A DNA stretch of 64,000 nucleotides from an uncultured Allosphingosinicella sp. (GCA_934539295.1 CAKTCN010000007.1:32766-96765); one strand, 5' to 3'. Shown: positions 54,219 to 63,491, numbered from the stretch's first letter. The notes: generated by a model from the letters alone, not told the origin. Program-made: numbers and translations.

Positions 54219-54704
54219 AGAACCTCCACGCAACAATGTTCGCAGGCCACCAGGGGCACTGCCTCAGCGTGGGCTTTTGGCTGTAAGCCAAGGACCGTCT
54301 CAATATCGCTGAAATACGCATAGCGGGGGAGTTGGCCGCCAATCGCTAGCCGAACGGATGATATGCTTAAGTATTGGAGCTTGAGAGGAAATTGCGGCGG
54401 CTTAGCATATCGGCGGATCTGCAAAAGTCGGTCATGGTGCCGCCCTCATGCGTATATATACTGTAGTATCTTCCGCAGGGCGCCGCATGTGTCGTCCGCC
54501 AGCATCTCGGACGACTCCGGTATTTGATCGAAACATGCCCTAATTCGGGTGCGCGTCTAGAGGATGCCGCAAGTGAGAACGCGCGGCCCCTTCCAGCACG
54601 AGCGCTCTTTAGCCTCTGCGCGGATCGTGTGCCTCCTGCGCCGATATGCCCCGAGGCGTAGATCGCTTGATGACGTTCCTCAGCGCGAAGTTGCACTGTA
54701 ATCG
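54219..54704. other. 486-bp intergenic region upstream of the adhesin operon
   Basis: No convincing gene on either strand. It must hold the adhesin promoter (reading left) and the end of the oxidase transcript. Two AT-rich islands (around 54360-54375 and 54450-54466, the latter with TATATA) are candidate promoter parts. A perfect inverted repeat GTCGTCCG / CGGACGAC (54491-54498 and 54508-54515) could be an operator. No T-run terminator for the oxidase genes was found. Confidence 0.5.
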
Positions 54705-54992
54705 CTAGGTCAGCATCAGGGTGAAGCTCTGGAAGATGATGCCTACCGTGGAGAGAAGCAGGAGCGCGATGCTGCCGCCTCCAAGCCACTGCGCCAAGGC
54801 ATCTGAATTTCGGATCTGTTTGCGCGCGGTGGACAAGATCGCAGCGTTGAGGGCAAGGCAACCGATGGTGAGCAAAGCCACCATCGGGCGGATCGCACCC
54901 GTATTGTAGATGGTGATCGAGGCGGCATAGCCGGCGAAGAAGTGGATCGACCAACTCAGCATCGGACCGAGCAAGAGGAGCCAGCTGCGCAT
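54705..54992 (-). CDS. Small membrane protein of the oxidase operon
   Basis: 95 residues, three predicted hydrophobic helices (WLLLLGPMLSWSIHFFAGYA, PMVALLTIGCLALNAAIL, GGGSIALLLLSTVGIIFQSF). Start overlaps the oxidase I+III stop as TGATG, so it is co-translated. Size and place suggest an oxidase subunit IV-like or assembly protein; no family recognised. Confidence 0.75.
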   Translation of the reverse strand: MRSWLLLLGPMLSWSIHFFAGYAASITIYNTGAIRPMVALLTIGCLALNAAILSTARKQIRNSDALAQWLGGGSIALLLLSTVGIIFQSFTLMLT

Positions 54993-57535
54993 CACACGGC
55001 ACCTGGGAATAGGCGGACGAGCGCCGACGAGACGATTCCTTCGGCGGCGGTGTAGAGCATGAACAGGACGACGAGGTCGAAGCTGTTGTTGCGCGGCTGC
55101 GTGACCAGACCGCGTGCGTTGCGGAAGGCCAGGTAGAGGGCCATCAGCGCGCAGATGCCGGTGAGGATCGCTTGCAGGCCGATGAAGGCGAAGACGGTTG
55201 CGCCCTGGCCGCTTGCGTCGGGGGCGAGGCCGGCATGGCCCCAGCTGACATAATCGGCCCAGCAGGCACCGACCAGCAATGCGCCCGCGATCAGGACCAG
55301 GGTGACAGGCCACCAGACCGGCGCGCGTTCCTTGCTGACTGCCAGAAGGCGGCGGCCGAACAGGACGAGGCCGATGGCGGCGGCGTTGGCGCCGACGATG
55401 CCGGCCAGCCAGCCGACCGGCGGCGGCGAGATCCAGACGCTCGGGTGGATGCCGTAGAGGTAGAGGTAGGAGAAGATCGCCATGACGAAGATCATGCCGA
55501 TGACGGTCAGCAGCACCATCATCGCCCACCAGCCATGGGTGGACGGGCCGGTGACATAGGTCGGCACGGTGATGCCGACGCCGATATCCGCTTCCTTCTG
55601 TTCGAGCGGACGATCGGTGTCCCACAGCCAGCGCAGCACGCAGACGATGGCGAGCACCCCGCTCGCCACGGCAGCGCCATAGGCCTGAAGCGTCAGGATG
55701 ATGAAGAAGCCGGCGGTGAACACGGCCGCCGCGAACGGCCAGACCGACGGGCCGGGCATGATCTGCAGATATTGCGGCTCGGCGCGCAAGGGACTCGTGA
55801 CGATCGTCTCGCGAAAGCCCGTGGCGCTGTTGGGGAGGAAGTAGCGGCCTTCGTCGACGTCCTTTTCCAGGTTCGGGTCGTCCCAGAGCGGCTCGCGGCT
55901 GTTCACAACCGGGATCGAGCGCGTCGAATAGAGGCCCGTCGGCAGCCATTCCAATGTGCCGCCGCCATAAGGGTTGCCGGCATTGTCCTCGCTCGCGAAG
56001 CGGAAGTTGCGGAAGAGGTCGATCACGAACAGGCCGACGCCGATCGCGAGCACGAACGCACCGATCGTGGACATGAAGTTGGTCACGTCCCACTCGCGCA
56101 CCGGCAGGTAGGTGTAGACGCGCCTGGGCATGCCCATCAGGCCGGTGAGGTGCATCGGCAGGAAGGCGATGTGCATGCCGGCGAACATCAGCCAGAACAC
56201 CCATTTGCCGAGCCGCTCCGACAAGGGCCGGCTGCTCATCATGGGGATCCAATAATAAAGCGCGGCGAAGACCGGAAACACCATGCCGCCGATCAGCACG
56301 TAATGGAGATGCGCGACGATGAAGTAGGTGTCGTGCACCTGCCAGTCGAACGGCACCATTGCCACCATCACGCCGGTGAGCCCGCCCATCACGAAGATGA
56401 CGAGCCCGCCGATCAGGAACAAAGTCGGCGTGTTGTAGCGGGGCTTGCCGGCCGCCAGCGTCGCGATCCAGGAGAAGACCTGGATGCCGGCCGGCACGCT
56501 GACGGCCATGCTGGCGGCCGAGAAGAAGCCCACCGCCACCGTCGGCATGCCGACCGAGAACATGTGATGCGCCCATACGCCGAAGCTGATGAAGCCGGTG
56601 GCGATCAGCGCCAGCACGATCAGGCGGTAGCCCACCAGTGGCACGCGCGAGAGGGCGGCCACCATCATCGAGACGAGACCCGATGCGGGCAGGAAGATGA
56701 TGTAGACCTCCGGATGGCCGAAGAACCAGAACAGGTGCTGCCACAGCAATGGATCGCCGCCACGCGTGGGATCGAAGAAGGGCCAGCCTAATGCCCGCTC
56801 CATCTCCAGCAGCAGGGTGCCGAGGATGATGGAGGGAAAGCCGATGATGATCATCGCGGCGAAGACCAGCATCGACCAGGCGAAGATCGGCATCTTGTCG
56901 AGGCCCATGCCGGGCGCGCGGGTGCGCAGCACGCCGACCACGATCTCGATCGCGCCGGCGATGGCGCTGATTTCGATGAAGCCGATCCCGAGCAGCCAGA
57001 AATCGGCATTGATGCCGGGCGAATAGGCGGTGCTGGTGAGCGGCGGGTACATGAACCAGCCGCCGTTCGGCGCCAGGCCGAAGAAGATCGAGGCGAAGAA
57101 GCAAAGGCCGCCTACCAGATAGGCCCAGAAGGCATATGCCGACAGGCGCGGAAAGGGCAGGTCGCGCGCGGCCAGCATCTGCGGCAGCAGGAGAATGCCC
57201 AATGCCTCCACCATCGGCACCGCGAACAGGAACATCATCACCGTGCCGTGCATGGTGAAGAACTGATTGTAGGTTTCCTGCGGCAGGATGCCGGCGAGCG
57301 GCAACGCGAGCTGCACGCGCATCACCAGCGCAAGGATGCCGGCCAGGATGAAGAACAGGAAGGCGGCGCCTACGTAATAGGTGCCGACATAATTGTTGTT
57401 GACGACGGTGAGATACTGCCAGCCCTTGGGCGCGCACCAGATGCGTTCGAGCTCCTCCAGCTCTCCCTCGGGCCGTGGGCCTTGTGTGGGAAAGCGCTCG
57501 TACAGCTTCGGGTCGAAGCCCGTCTCGGACGTCAT
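54992..57535 (-). CDS. ctaD: Cytochrome c oxidase subunit I+III fusion (caa3 type)
   Basis: 847 residues: subunit I (about 1-560, 12 helices) fused to subunit III (about 610-845). Metal ligands: His96 and His411 (heme a), His409 (heme a3), His274, His323 and His324 (CuB), cross-linked Tyr278 in GHPEVYI, with Glu276 of A-type enzymes. Odd: the K-channel Lys of GIKVFSWIAT is Gln352, and D-channel Asn positions (FGNY, PRLNN) read LGIL and PRLSA, although Asp125 is present. Start overlaps coxB stop by 4 bp. Reduces oxygen at the inner membrane. Confidence 0.93.
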   Translation of the reverse strand: MTSETGFDPKLYERFPTQGPRPEGELEELERIWCAPKGWQYLTVVNNNYVGTYYVGAAFLFFILAGILALVMRVQLALPLAGILPQETYNQFFTMHGTVMMFLFAVPMVEALGILLLPQMLAARDLPFPRLSAYAFWAYLVGGLCFFASIFFGLAPNGGWFMYPPLTSTAYSPGINADFWLLGIGFIEISAIAGAIEIVVGVLRTRAPGMGLDKMPIFAWSMLVFAAMIIIGFPSIILGTLLLEMERALGWPFFDPTRGGDPLLWQHLFWFFGHPEVYIIFLPASGLVSMMVAALSRVPLVGYRLIVLALIATGFISFGVWAHHMFSVGMPTVAVGFFSAASMAVSVPAGIQVFSWIATLAAGKPRYNTPTLFLIGGLVIFVMGGLTGVMVAMVPFDWQVHDTYFIVAHLHYVLIGGMVFPVFAALYYWIPMMSSRPLSERLGKWVFWLMFAGMHIAFLPMHLTGLMGMPRRVYTYLPVREWDVTNFMSTIGAFVLAIGVGLFVIDLFRNFRFASEDNAGNPYGGGTLEWLPTGLYSTRSIPVVNSREPLWDDPNLEKDVDEGRYFLPNSATGFRETIVTSPLRAEPQYLQIMPGPSVWPFAAAVFTAGFFIILTLQAYGAAVASGVLAIVCVLRWLWDTDRPLEQKEADIGVGITVPTYVTGPSTHGWWAMMVLLTVIGMIFVMAIFSYLYLYGIHPSVWISPPPVGWLAGIVGANAAAIGLVLFGRRLLAVSKERAPVWWPVTLVLIAGALLVGACWADYVSWGHAGLAPDASGQGATVFAFIGLQAILTGICALMALYLAFRNARGLVTQPRNNSFDLVVLFMLYTAAEGIVSSALVRLFPGAV

Positions 57536-58512
57536 TTGCGGCTTTCGAGATAGGCGGCGAGCGCGGTCAGGTCGGCGCCCGAAAGCACCTTATAATGGGG
57601 CATGCGGTTGCCGGGCTTGATCGACTGGCTGTCGGCGATCCAGCCGATCATCGTGCCGCGATTGTTGGGCAGGATGCCCGCGCCGAGCGTGCGGCGCGCG
57701 CCGACATGGCTGAGATCGGGGCCAGCGAGACCGTTGGCGTTCGTGCCCGCGACACGATGGCAGGCGGCGCAGCCGGTAGAGGTGAAAAGCTGTTCACCGC
57801 GTTGCATCTGCGCCGTGGTGACCGGCGCGGGCGGGGCGCTGCGCTGCTGTTGCCATGCGGCGAAATCCTGTGGGCTGTGCGCGACGACGACGAAGCCCAT
57901 GAGCGCGTGTGGGCCGCCGCAAAATTCGGCGCATTGGCCGGCATAGACGCCGGGTTCGTCCGCCTGGATACGGATCAGGTTGGTGCGGCCGGGGATCATG
58001 TCGAGCTTGCCCGACAGGCGCGGCACCCAGAAGCTGTGGATGACGTCGGGGCTTTCCAGTTCGATCACCACCGGTTGGCCCGTCGGGATGTGGATCTCGT
58101 TGGCGTCGTGGATCGCGGGGCGGCTCCCCTCGGCGGGAAAGATAACCCGCCACCACCACATCTCGCCGCTGACGCGGATGCGCATCTCCTGCCCCGTGAT
58201 CGGCGCGGAAAGGCTGCGGGTGAGGGTGAGGCCGTAGATAAGCAGGGCGGTCAGCACCACGACTGGAAAGGCTATGCCGGCGATCCAGATGACCCTGGTG
58301 CCGCCGAGCCGCGCCTTGAGCGCAGGCTTGCCGAACAGGGCGATCCAGAGCGCGACCAGCACCGCGAGGAACACCAAAGCCGCCATGCCGAGCAGCACCC
58401 AGGAAAGGGTCGACACCGAACTGGCATAGGGACCGCCGGGATCGAGCACCGGCGGCGGCCAGCCGCCGAGCGCGTCAGCGGCGCTCGAGCGTGTAGAGAT
58501 AGGCTGCGACAT
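57532..58512 (-). CDS. coxB: Cytochrome c oxidase subunit II with fused cytochrome c
   Basis: 326 residues. Two membrane helices (about 36-60 and 74-98), then the CuA cupredoxin domain with His159, Cys194, Glu196, Cys198, His202 and Met205 all present, and a C-terminal cytochrome c with CAACH (248-252) and probable Met304 ligand. This defines a caa3-type oxidase. There is no obvious lipobox. ATG 58512 gives 38 bp overlap with the preceding cytochrome gene. Confidence 0.93.
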   Translation of the reverse strand: MSQPISTRSSAADALGGWPPPVLDPGGPYASSVSTLSWVLLGMAALVFLAVLVALWIALFGKPALKARLGGTRVIWIAGIAFPVVVLTALLIYGLTLTRSLSAPITGQEMRIRVSGEMWWWRVIFPAEGSRPAIHDANEIHIPTGQPVVIELESPDVIHSFWVPRLSGKLDMIPGRTNLIRIQADEPGVYAGQCAEFCGGPHALMGFVVVAHSPQDFAAWQQQRSAPPAPVTTAQMQRGEQLFTSTGCAACHRVAGTNANGLAGPDLSHVGARRTLGAGILPNNRGTMIGWIADSQSIKPGNRMPHYKVLSGADLTALAAYLESRK

Positions 58513-58840
58513 CACGGGACTCTTCAGGCGTTAAGGGCATGGCGGGCATGGACGTGCCGGGCACCACGGCAGGGGCGTTGCGGACGAAGGCGGCGAGGAT
58601 TTCGGGGCGGTTCTGCACGCGGCCGGCGATCAGCGCCTGATCGGCAAAGCCGTCTAGACCAGGGCCGACGCCGCCTTTCGGCCAGGCAATGCCGGGAATG
58701 GAATGGCAGCTGGCGCAGCCGACCTTCTTCATGATTTCGAGCCCGGCGACGGGATCGGTGCCGGGCATTTCATAGCGTTCGTCGGGCAGGGGCTTGCAGG
58801 CGGCGACGAGCAGGAGGACGGGCAGACACGCAAATTTCAA
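58475..58840 (-). CDS. Lipoprotein cytochrome c
   Basis: 121 residues. From TTG 58840 the protein reads MKFACLPVLLLVAAC: an ideal lipoprotein signal with lipobox VAAC (Cys15). One heme site CASCH (42-46) and candidate Met98 or Met101. The TTG is preferred because GGGAGGGG sits just upstream; an in-frame upstream GTG (58888) would place 16 extra residues before the signal. Likely electron donor or partner of the caa3 oxidase, and first gene of that operon. Confidence 0.82.
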   Translation of the reverse strand: MKFACLPVLLLVAACKPLPDERYEMPGTDPVAGLEIMKKVGCASCHSIPGIAWPKGGVGPGLDGFADQALIAGRVQNRPEILAAFVRNAPAVVPGTSMPAMPLTPEESRDVAAYLYTLERR

Positions 58841-58908
58841 ACATCCCCTCCCGTTTCGCCGCAGCGAAAGTTCCACAACCGGAACCAACCTGACGGTGCG
58901 GAGGTTCC

Positions 58909-59652
58909 ATGTTCGTGGGCAAAGGGCGTTTCATCTTGTTGCTGGCTGCCGTGGCGGCTCTCCCCGCGTGCGAGGCACAGCGTGTGCAGCCCGACCCCTT
59001 CAGCCACACTGGCGAGGTCATCGCGCTGAGCGGCGGCGACAGCGGGGCGGCCAATGCCTGCTTCACCTGCCATGGGCTCGACGGACGCGGCGACGGCAAC
59101 GGATCGCCGCGGCTGGCGGGGCTCGATGTCGGCTATCTTGGCCGGCAGCTCGACGATTATGCGATCGGCCGGCGCAAACATGCCCAGATGCAGGCGATCG
59201 CCAAGCGGCTGAGCGCAAGCGATCGGCAGGCGGTGGCGGCTTATTATGCGGCGATGCCGTTCGAGCCTGTTGCGGCATCTTCGACGCCGGCGCCTGCACT
59301 TTACAGCCGGGGCGATCCGGCGCGCGGCCTGTGGTCCTGCGCGCAATGCCATGGCGCGAACGGCGAAGGCATGGGACCTGCCAACCCGCCGCTGGGCGGC
59401 CAGCCGGCGGCTTATCTGGCCGAGCAGCTCGACAAGTGGAAAAAAGGCGAGCGGCGCGGCGATCCGGCCAACATGATGCTCGCGATCAGCCGCCGGTTGA
59501 CGGCTGAGGAGATTGAGACCCTGGCGCGCTACTCGTCGGCCTTGCCCGGGGTGTCTCCGAATCCTCGATCTCCGGAAGCATCCCTGTCAGCACGTCGTGC
59601 CGATCCCAGAAATGATGCTTCAGCGCCGCTCCCACGTGGAGCGGAACGATAA
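58909..59652 (+). CDS. Di-heme cytochrome c (c4-like) lipoprotein
   Basis: 247 residues. Lipobox LPAC (Cys21) after MFVGKGRFILLLAAVA. Two heme domains with CFTCH (51-55) and CAQCH (144-148), each followed by c4-type GLDGRGDGNG and GANGEGMGP. Last domain element is LTAEEIETLARYSSAL near residue 211; the remaining 36 residues are Pro/Arg-rich. The 3' 167 bp overlap the cytochrome b gene on the other strand. Divergent from the cytochrome c lipoprotein across 68 bp. Confidence 0.87.
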   Translation: MFVGKGRFILLLAAVAALPACEAQRVQPDPFSHTGEVIALSGGDSGAANACFTCHGLDGRGDGNGSPRLAGLDVGYLGRQLDDYAIGRRKHAQMQAIAKRLSASDRQAVAAYYAAMPFEPVAASSTPAPALYSRGDPARGLWSCAQCHGANGEGMGPANPPLGGQPAAYLAEQLDKWKKGERRGDPANMMLAISRRLTAEEIETLARYSSALPGVSPNPRSPEASLSARRADPRNDASAPLPRGAER

Positions 59653-60157
59653 GGACGAGCACCAGTACCAGGAAGTGATGCACGTCCTCGGCCACGTCCA
59701 TCACCCAATATTGCTGTTCCGGCGACAGGTTCTGCAAGGGAAGCTGCGGCCATGGCACCACGCCGCCGAGGTAGAGCGGACCCGGCTGGCCGAGCGAGGA
59801 CCACATCGCCCACCCCGACAGCGGCAGGCCGAAGAAGCAGATGTAGAAGACGTAATGGATCGCATAGGCGCTCTTGCTCTGCCACCCGGGCGTATCGGCG
59901 TCGTTGACCGGGCCCGGCACCATCATCCGCCATATGAATCGCAGGCAGGCGAGCACCAGGATCGGCAGGCCGATGGCGCTATGCGTCTCGAACGCGGCGA
60001 CCTTGTCGGCGCCGACCGACACCTGCGCCATGTACCAGCCCCAGCCGATCTGGAAGATGATCAGCCCGGCCATGATCCAGTGGAAGGCAATGCCGACGGG
60101 CGAGTAGCGCTTGCGCTCCGTATGCCCGCGCGCCCATTCGCGCAGCCGCTCGATCAT
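59486..60157 (-). CDS. Cytochrome b561 family protein
   Basis: 223 residues, four helices with heme-ligand His candidates His26 (GIAFHWIM), His59 (FETHSAIG), and VPLHVGAALKHHF near the end. Carries electrons within the inner membrane, possibly quinol to c-type cytochromes. The last 20 residues (SETPRARPTSSAPG...) are low-complexity and lie wholly in the antisense overlap. Start overlaps ctaG stop (ATGA). Confidence 0.88.
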   Translation of the reverse strand: MIERLREWARGHTERKRYSPVGIAFHWIMAGLIIFQIGWGWYMAQVSVGADKVAAFETHSAIGLPILVLACLRFIWRMMVPGPVNDADTPGWQSKSAYAIHYVFYICFFGLPLSGWAMWSSLGQPGPLYLGGVVPWPQLPLQNLSPEQQYWVMDVAEDVHHFLVLVLVLIVPLHVGAALKHHFWDRHDVLTGMLPEIEDSETPRARPTSSAPGSQSPQPSTGG

Positions 60158-60906
60158 CGCGCCGTCGCCCTGGCCGGATCAGCGCCGAGATAGCGCCACA
60201 GCAGGTAGAGCGCCGCGCCGAGATAGGCACCGGCGGCCGGCACCCACATCACCAGCCCGGCGATTTGCTGATCCTCCAGCGGCGAGAAGCCCCATGGGGA
60301 GGTGGTGAGAAAATGCGGCGCGTAGAGCGGCTGCGGCGCAAAGGTGATGAGACCGCCCAGCAGACCCATCTGCACCATCGACACGAGCAAGGCGGCAACG
60401 CCCGCGGCAGGGGCTGCGCGGCGCACCGCCGACCAGAACAGGATCGCGCTGCCGAGCAGGCTTGCCTGCATGGTCCAGTAAAGGAGGTCGCTCGACAAGG
60501 CGGCGGCATAAGCGGGCGGCGAGTGCCACACCCAGAAGGTGATCGCCTGCACGCCGGTCCAGAGCGTGAGGTTTGTGCGTGCGCCCGCGGGCCGGGGGAA
60601 GGCGAGGACCAGCAGGGGCGCCGCGGCAACGGCGAGCAGCAGATGATGCGCGACGCGGATCGAGAACAAGGCCGAGCTCAGCGCGCACAGTGGCGACACG
60701 AACAAGAGGATGAGGATGAGCCAGGCGGCCGAAAAGCCGAGCCTCTGCTCCCGCCCCGCATCGCGCGAGACGAAGGCGTAGGCACCAGCCCCGATCGCCA
60801 GCGCGGCAAGCAGCCACGGATCGAAATTCCACCGGCCCAGCAGCTCGGCCGGCAGCGGCGCCGCACCGCAATAGGGGCTCCAGCCCGTTTCCGACAAAGG
60901 CTTCAA
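60154..60906 (-). CDS. ctaG: Cytochrome c oxidase assembly factor CtaG (caa3 type)
   Basis: 250 residues with about seven helices. Matches the caa3-type CtaG family: RVAHHLLLAVAAAPLLVLA, FWVWHSPPAYAAAL, MVQMGLLGGLITFAPQPLY and DQQIAGLVMWVPAAGAY. Involved in copper delivery to CuB or CuA of caa3 oxidases. First gene of a unit with cytochrome b561. Confidence 0.9.
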   Translation of the reverse strand: MKPLSETGWSPYCGAAPLPAELLGRWNFDPWLLAALAIGAGAYAFVSRDAGREQRLGFSAAWLILILLFVSPLCALSSALFSIRVAHHLLLAVAAAPLLVLAFPRPAGARTNLTLWTGVQAITFWVWHSPPAYAAALSSDLLYWTMQASLLGSAILFWSAVRRAAPAAGVAALLVSMVQMGLLGGLITFAPQPLYAPHFLTTSPWGFSPLEDQQIAGLVMWVPAAGAYLGAALYLLWRYLGADPARATAR

Positions 60907-60981
60907 CTCCCGCTCGAACCGCCGGCAAGGAACCTACGCGTGGGCACATCGGTTCCGTAACGAAACAAAGGGGACGCGCCG

Positions 60982-63363
60982 ATGGACCAAGCCACCACAG
61001 TCGTGCGCAGACGCGTCTGGTTTCCCATTGTCGTCGGCGTCGTCATCGGCGCGGTCGGCGTGATCCTGGCGGGCGGAGGTGCCTGGCTGGCGGCGATCGG
61101 CGGCTCATTATATTATCTGCTGGCGGGCCTCGCGCTGATCGTGTCGGGCCATGCGCTGATCCGCGGCCGCGCGAATGGTGCCTGGATCTATTTCGCGACC
61201 TTTGCCGCGACGGTGGTCTGGGCGTTGTGGGAGGCGGACGGGAGCGTATGGGCGCTGGTCCCGCGCCTAGTCGGTCCGTCCATCCTGTTGCTGCTAGTGA
61301 TCCTCGCGCTGCCCAAGCTGACCGACCGGGTTACGCCGCGCGCCGGCTGGCTCGCGGCGCTCGGTGCGCTGGTGCTGATCGTGGCGGGCGGCACGGTGGC
61401 GGCATCGAACGACAACAGCGTGACGCAGAACCCGCTGCCCGGTCCGCTCAACCTTGCCGTGGCTGGCCCGGTCGGCCCGGACTGGCCGGCTTATGGCGGC
61501 ACCTATGCGGCGCAGCGTTATTCGCCGCTCGACCAGATCAACCGCGGCAACGTGAAGGGGCTGGAGCGCGCCTGGCTCTACCACACCGGCGACATGCCGT
61601 CGGAGGCGGCCAAGGACAAATATGGCGCGGAGACGACGCCGCTGAAGGTCGGCGACACGCTCTATCTGTGCTCGGCCAAGAACATCCTGATCGCGCTCGA
61701 TCCCGCCACGGGCAAGCAGCGCTGGCGCTACGATCCCAGGGTCGATGACAAGTTCATCCCCTATACCGCCGCCTGCCGGGGCGTTGCCTACCACGCGATT
61801 GCCCGGGCGGATGCCAACGCCTTTTGCGCTACCCGCATCATCGAAGGCACGCTGGACGGGCGGATCATCGCAGTCGATGCGCGGACCGGGCGCCCATGTC
61901 CGGGCTTCGGCAACAACGGCCAGGTCAGCATCACCGAGGGCATGGGCGAGGTCGCGCCCGGCATGGTGTCGATCACTTCGCCGCCCACCATCGTGCGCGG
62001 CGTGATCGTGACGGGCCATCAGGTGCTGGACGGGCAGGAGCGGCAGGCGCCATCGGGCGTTATCAAGGGCTTCGACGTGGTCACCGGTCAGCTTCGCTGG
62101 GCTTGGGACATGGTCAATCCGCAGTGGACCGGATCGCCGCCCGCCGGACAGACCTATGCCGCGGGTACGCCCAACATGTGGACGATCGCGTCGGGGGATG
62201 AGGCGCTCGGCCTCGCCTACCTGCCGATGGGCAACAGCGCGGTCGATTATTGGAGCGGCAGCCGTCGTTCGCAGGAGAACCAATTCTCCACCGCGCTGGT
62301 CGCTATCGACGTCGCCACGGGCAAGCCGCGCTGGACGTTCCAGACGGTGCGCAAGGACGTGTGGGACTATGATCTCGGTGCGCAGGCCAGTCTGGTCGAC
62401 CTGCCGGGCGGCGTGCCGGCGCTGATCCTGCCGAGCAAGCAGGGCGACATGTATGTGCTGGACCGCCGCACCGGCCGGCCGCTGACCCCCGTCGAGGAGC
62501 GGGCGGTGCCGCAGGGCGGGGTGGAGCCCGAGCAGCGTTCGCCGACGCAGCCATTCTCGCTCTACCACACTTTGCGCAAGGCGGACCTGAAGGAGCGGGA
62601 CATGTGGGGCATGAGCCCCATCGACCAGATGTTCTGCCGCATCCAGTATCGCCGCGCGAGCTACCAGGGCTACTTCACGCCGCCGACGCACGACCGGCCG
62701 TTCATCGAATATCCGGGTTATAACGGCGGCACCGACTGGGGCGGCATCGCCATCGATCCGCGTCGCGGACTGATCGTCGCCAATTACAACGACACGCCCA
62801 ATTACAACCGCCTCCTGTCGCGCGCCGAAGCCGACGAGCTGGGCCTGAAGCCGCGCCGCGAGACAGGCGAGCTCGGCAAGAGCAGCAGCCACAGCAACGA
62901 TCCGCAAGCGGGATCGCCTTACGCCATCTCCGTCAACGCCGGGTGGCGCGTGAAGCTGACGGGCCTGCTCTGCAAGGAGCCTCCTTATGGCGGCATCCGC
63001 GCGATCAGCCTGGCGACGGGCAAGACGGTCTGGGACCGCTCGTTCGGCACCGCACGGCGCAACGGCCCGTTCGGCATCCCGTCGATGTTGCCGGCGACGA
63101 TCGGCACACCCAACAATGGTGGTGCGGTGGTGACTGCCGGTGGCCTCGTCTTCATCGCCGCCGCCACCGACAATCTCATCCGCGCGATCGACGTCAACAC
63201 GGGCGAGACATTGTGGCAGGACGTGCTGCCCGCCGGCGGGCAGGCGACGCCGATGACCTATACGGCCGGCGGGCGGCAATATCTGGTGATCATGACGGGC
63301 GGTCACCATTTCATGGAGACGCCGGTCGGCGACGAAGTGATTGCCTACGCCCTACCGCAATGA
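60982..63363 (+). CDS. gcd: Membrane-bound PQQ-dependent glucose dehydrogenase
   Basis: 793 residues. Residues 1-150 contain five hydrophobic helices; the periplasmic propeller starts near DWPAYGGTYAAQRYSPLDQI and contains LYHTGDMPSEAA, the active-site-type DDKFIPYTAACRG, GWRVKLTG, TVWDRSFGTARRNGP and the tryptophan-docking ends of the quinoprotein family. Oxidises aldoses in the periplasm and passes electrons to ubiquinone; quinate/shikimate dehydrogenases are close relatives. Substrate therefore probable, not certain. AAGGGG precedes ATG 60982. Confidence 0.9.
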   Translation: MDQATTVVRRRVWFPIVVGVVIGAVGVILAGGGAWLAAIGGSLYYLLAGLALIVSGHALIRGRANGAWIYFATFAATVVWALWEADGSVWALVPRLVGPSILLLLVILALPKLTDRVTPRAGWLAALGALVLIVAGGTVAASNDNSVTQNPLPGPLNLAVAGPVGPDWPAYGGTYAAQRYSPLDQINRGNVKGLERAWLYHTGDMPSEAAKDKYGAETTPLKVGDTLYLCSAKNILIALDPATGKQRWRYDPRVDDKFIPYTAACRGVAYHAIARADANAFCATRIIEGTLDGRIIAVDARTGRPCPGFGNNGQVSITEGMGEVAPGMVSITSPPTIVRGVIVTGHQVLDGQERQAPSGVIKGFDVVTGQLRWAWDMVNPQWTGSPPAGQTYAAGTPNMWTIASGDEALGLAYLPMGNSAVDYWSGSRRSQENQFSTALVAIDVATGKPRWTFQTVRKDVWDYDLGAQASLVDLPGGVPALILPSKQGDMYVLDRRTGRPLTPVEERAVPQGGVEPEQRSPTQPFSLYHTLRKADLKERDMWGMSPIDQMFCRIQYRRASYQGYFTPPTHDRPFIEYPGYNGGTDWGGIAIDPRRGLIVANYNDTPNYNRLLSRAEADELGLKPRRETGELGKSSSHSNDPQAGSPYAISVNAGWRVKLTGLLCKEPPYGGIRAISLATGKTVWDRSFGTARRNGPFGIPSMLPATIGTPNNGGAVVTAGGLVFIAAATDNLIRAIDVNTGETLWQDVLPAGGQATPMTYTAGGRQYLVIMTGGHHFMETPVGDEVIAYALPQ

Positions 63364-63468
63364 TGCAATGATGCGTTGGGTCTTGCTCGGACACGCATTC
63401 CTGTAGGTGTGGTGAGACGCCTGGCGTGTCACTGCCCGCCGGCGGATAGCGTCAAGCACCTGACAAAT

Positions 63469-63491
63469 GGCCGGACGCGGGGCGTCCGGCC
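63469..63491. terminator. Ten-pair hairpin downstream of gcd
   Basis: GGCCGGACGC (63469-63478), loop GGG, GCGTCCGGCC (63482-63491). Perfect stem without a T-run, in the 284-bp gap between gcd and the LytTR gene, where nothing else was seen. Possible terminator or operator. Confidence 0.45.

Noticed and set aside
54993..57437. Long frame on - upstream of the small membrane protein
   Set aside because: Out of frame with the oxidase gene on the same strand and Arg/His-rich; only the last 95 codons look like a protein.
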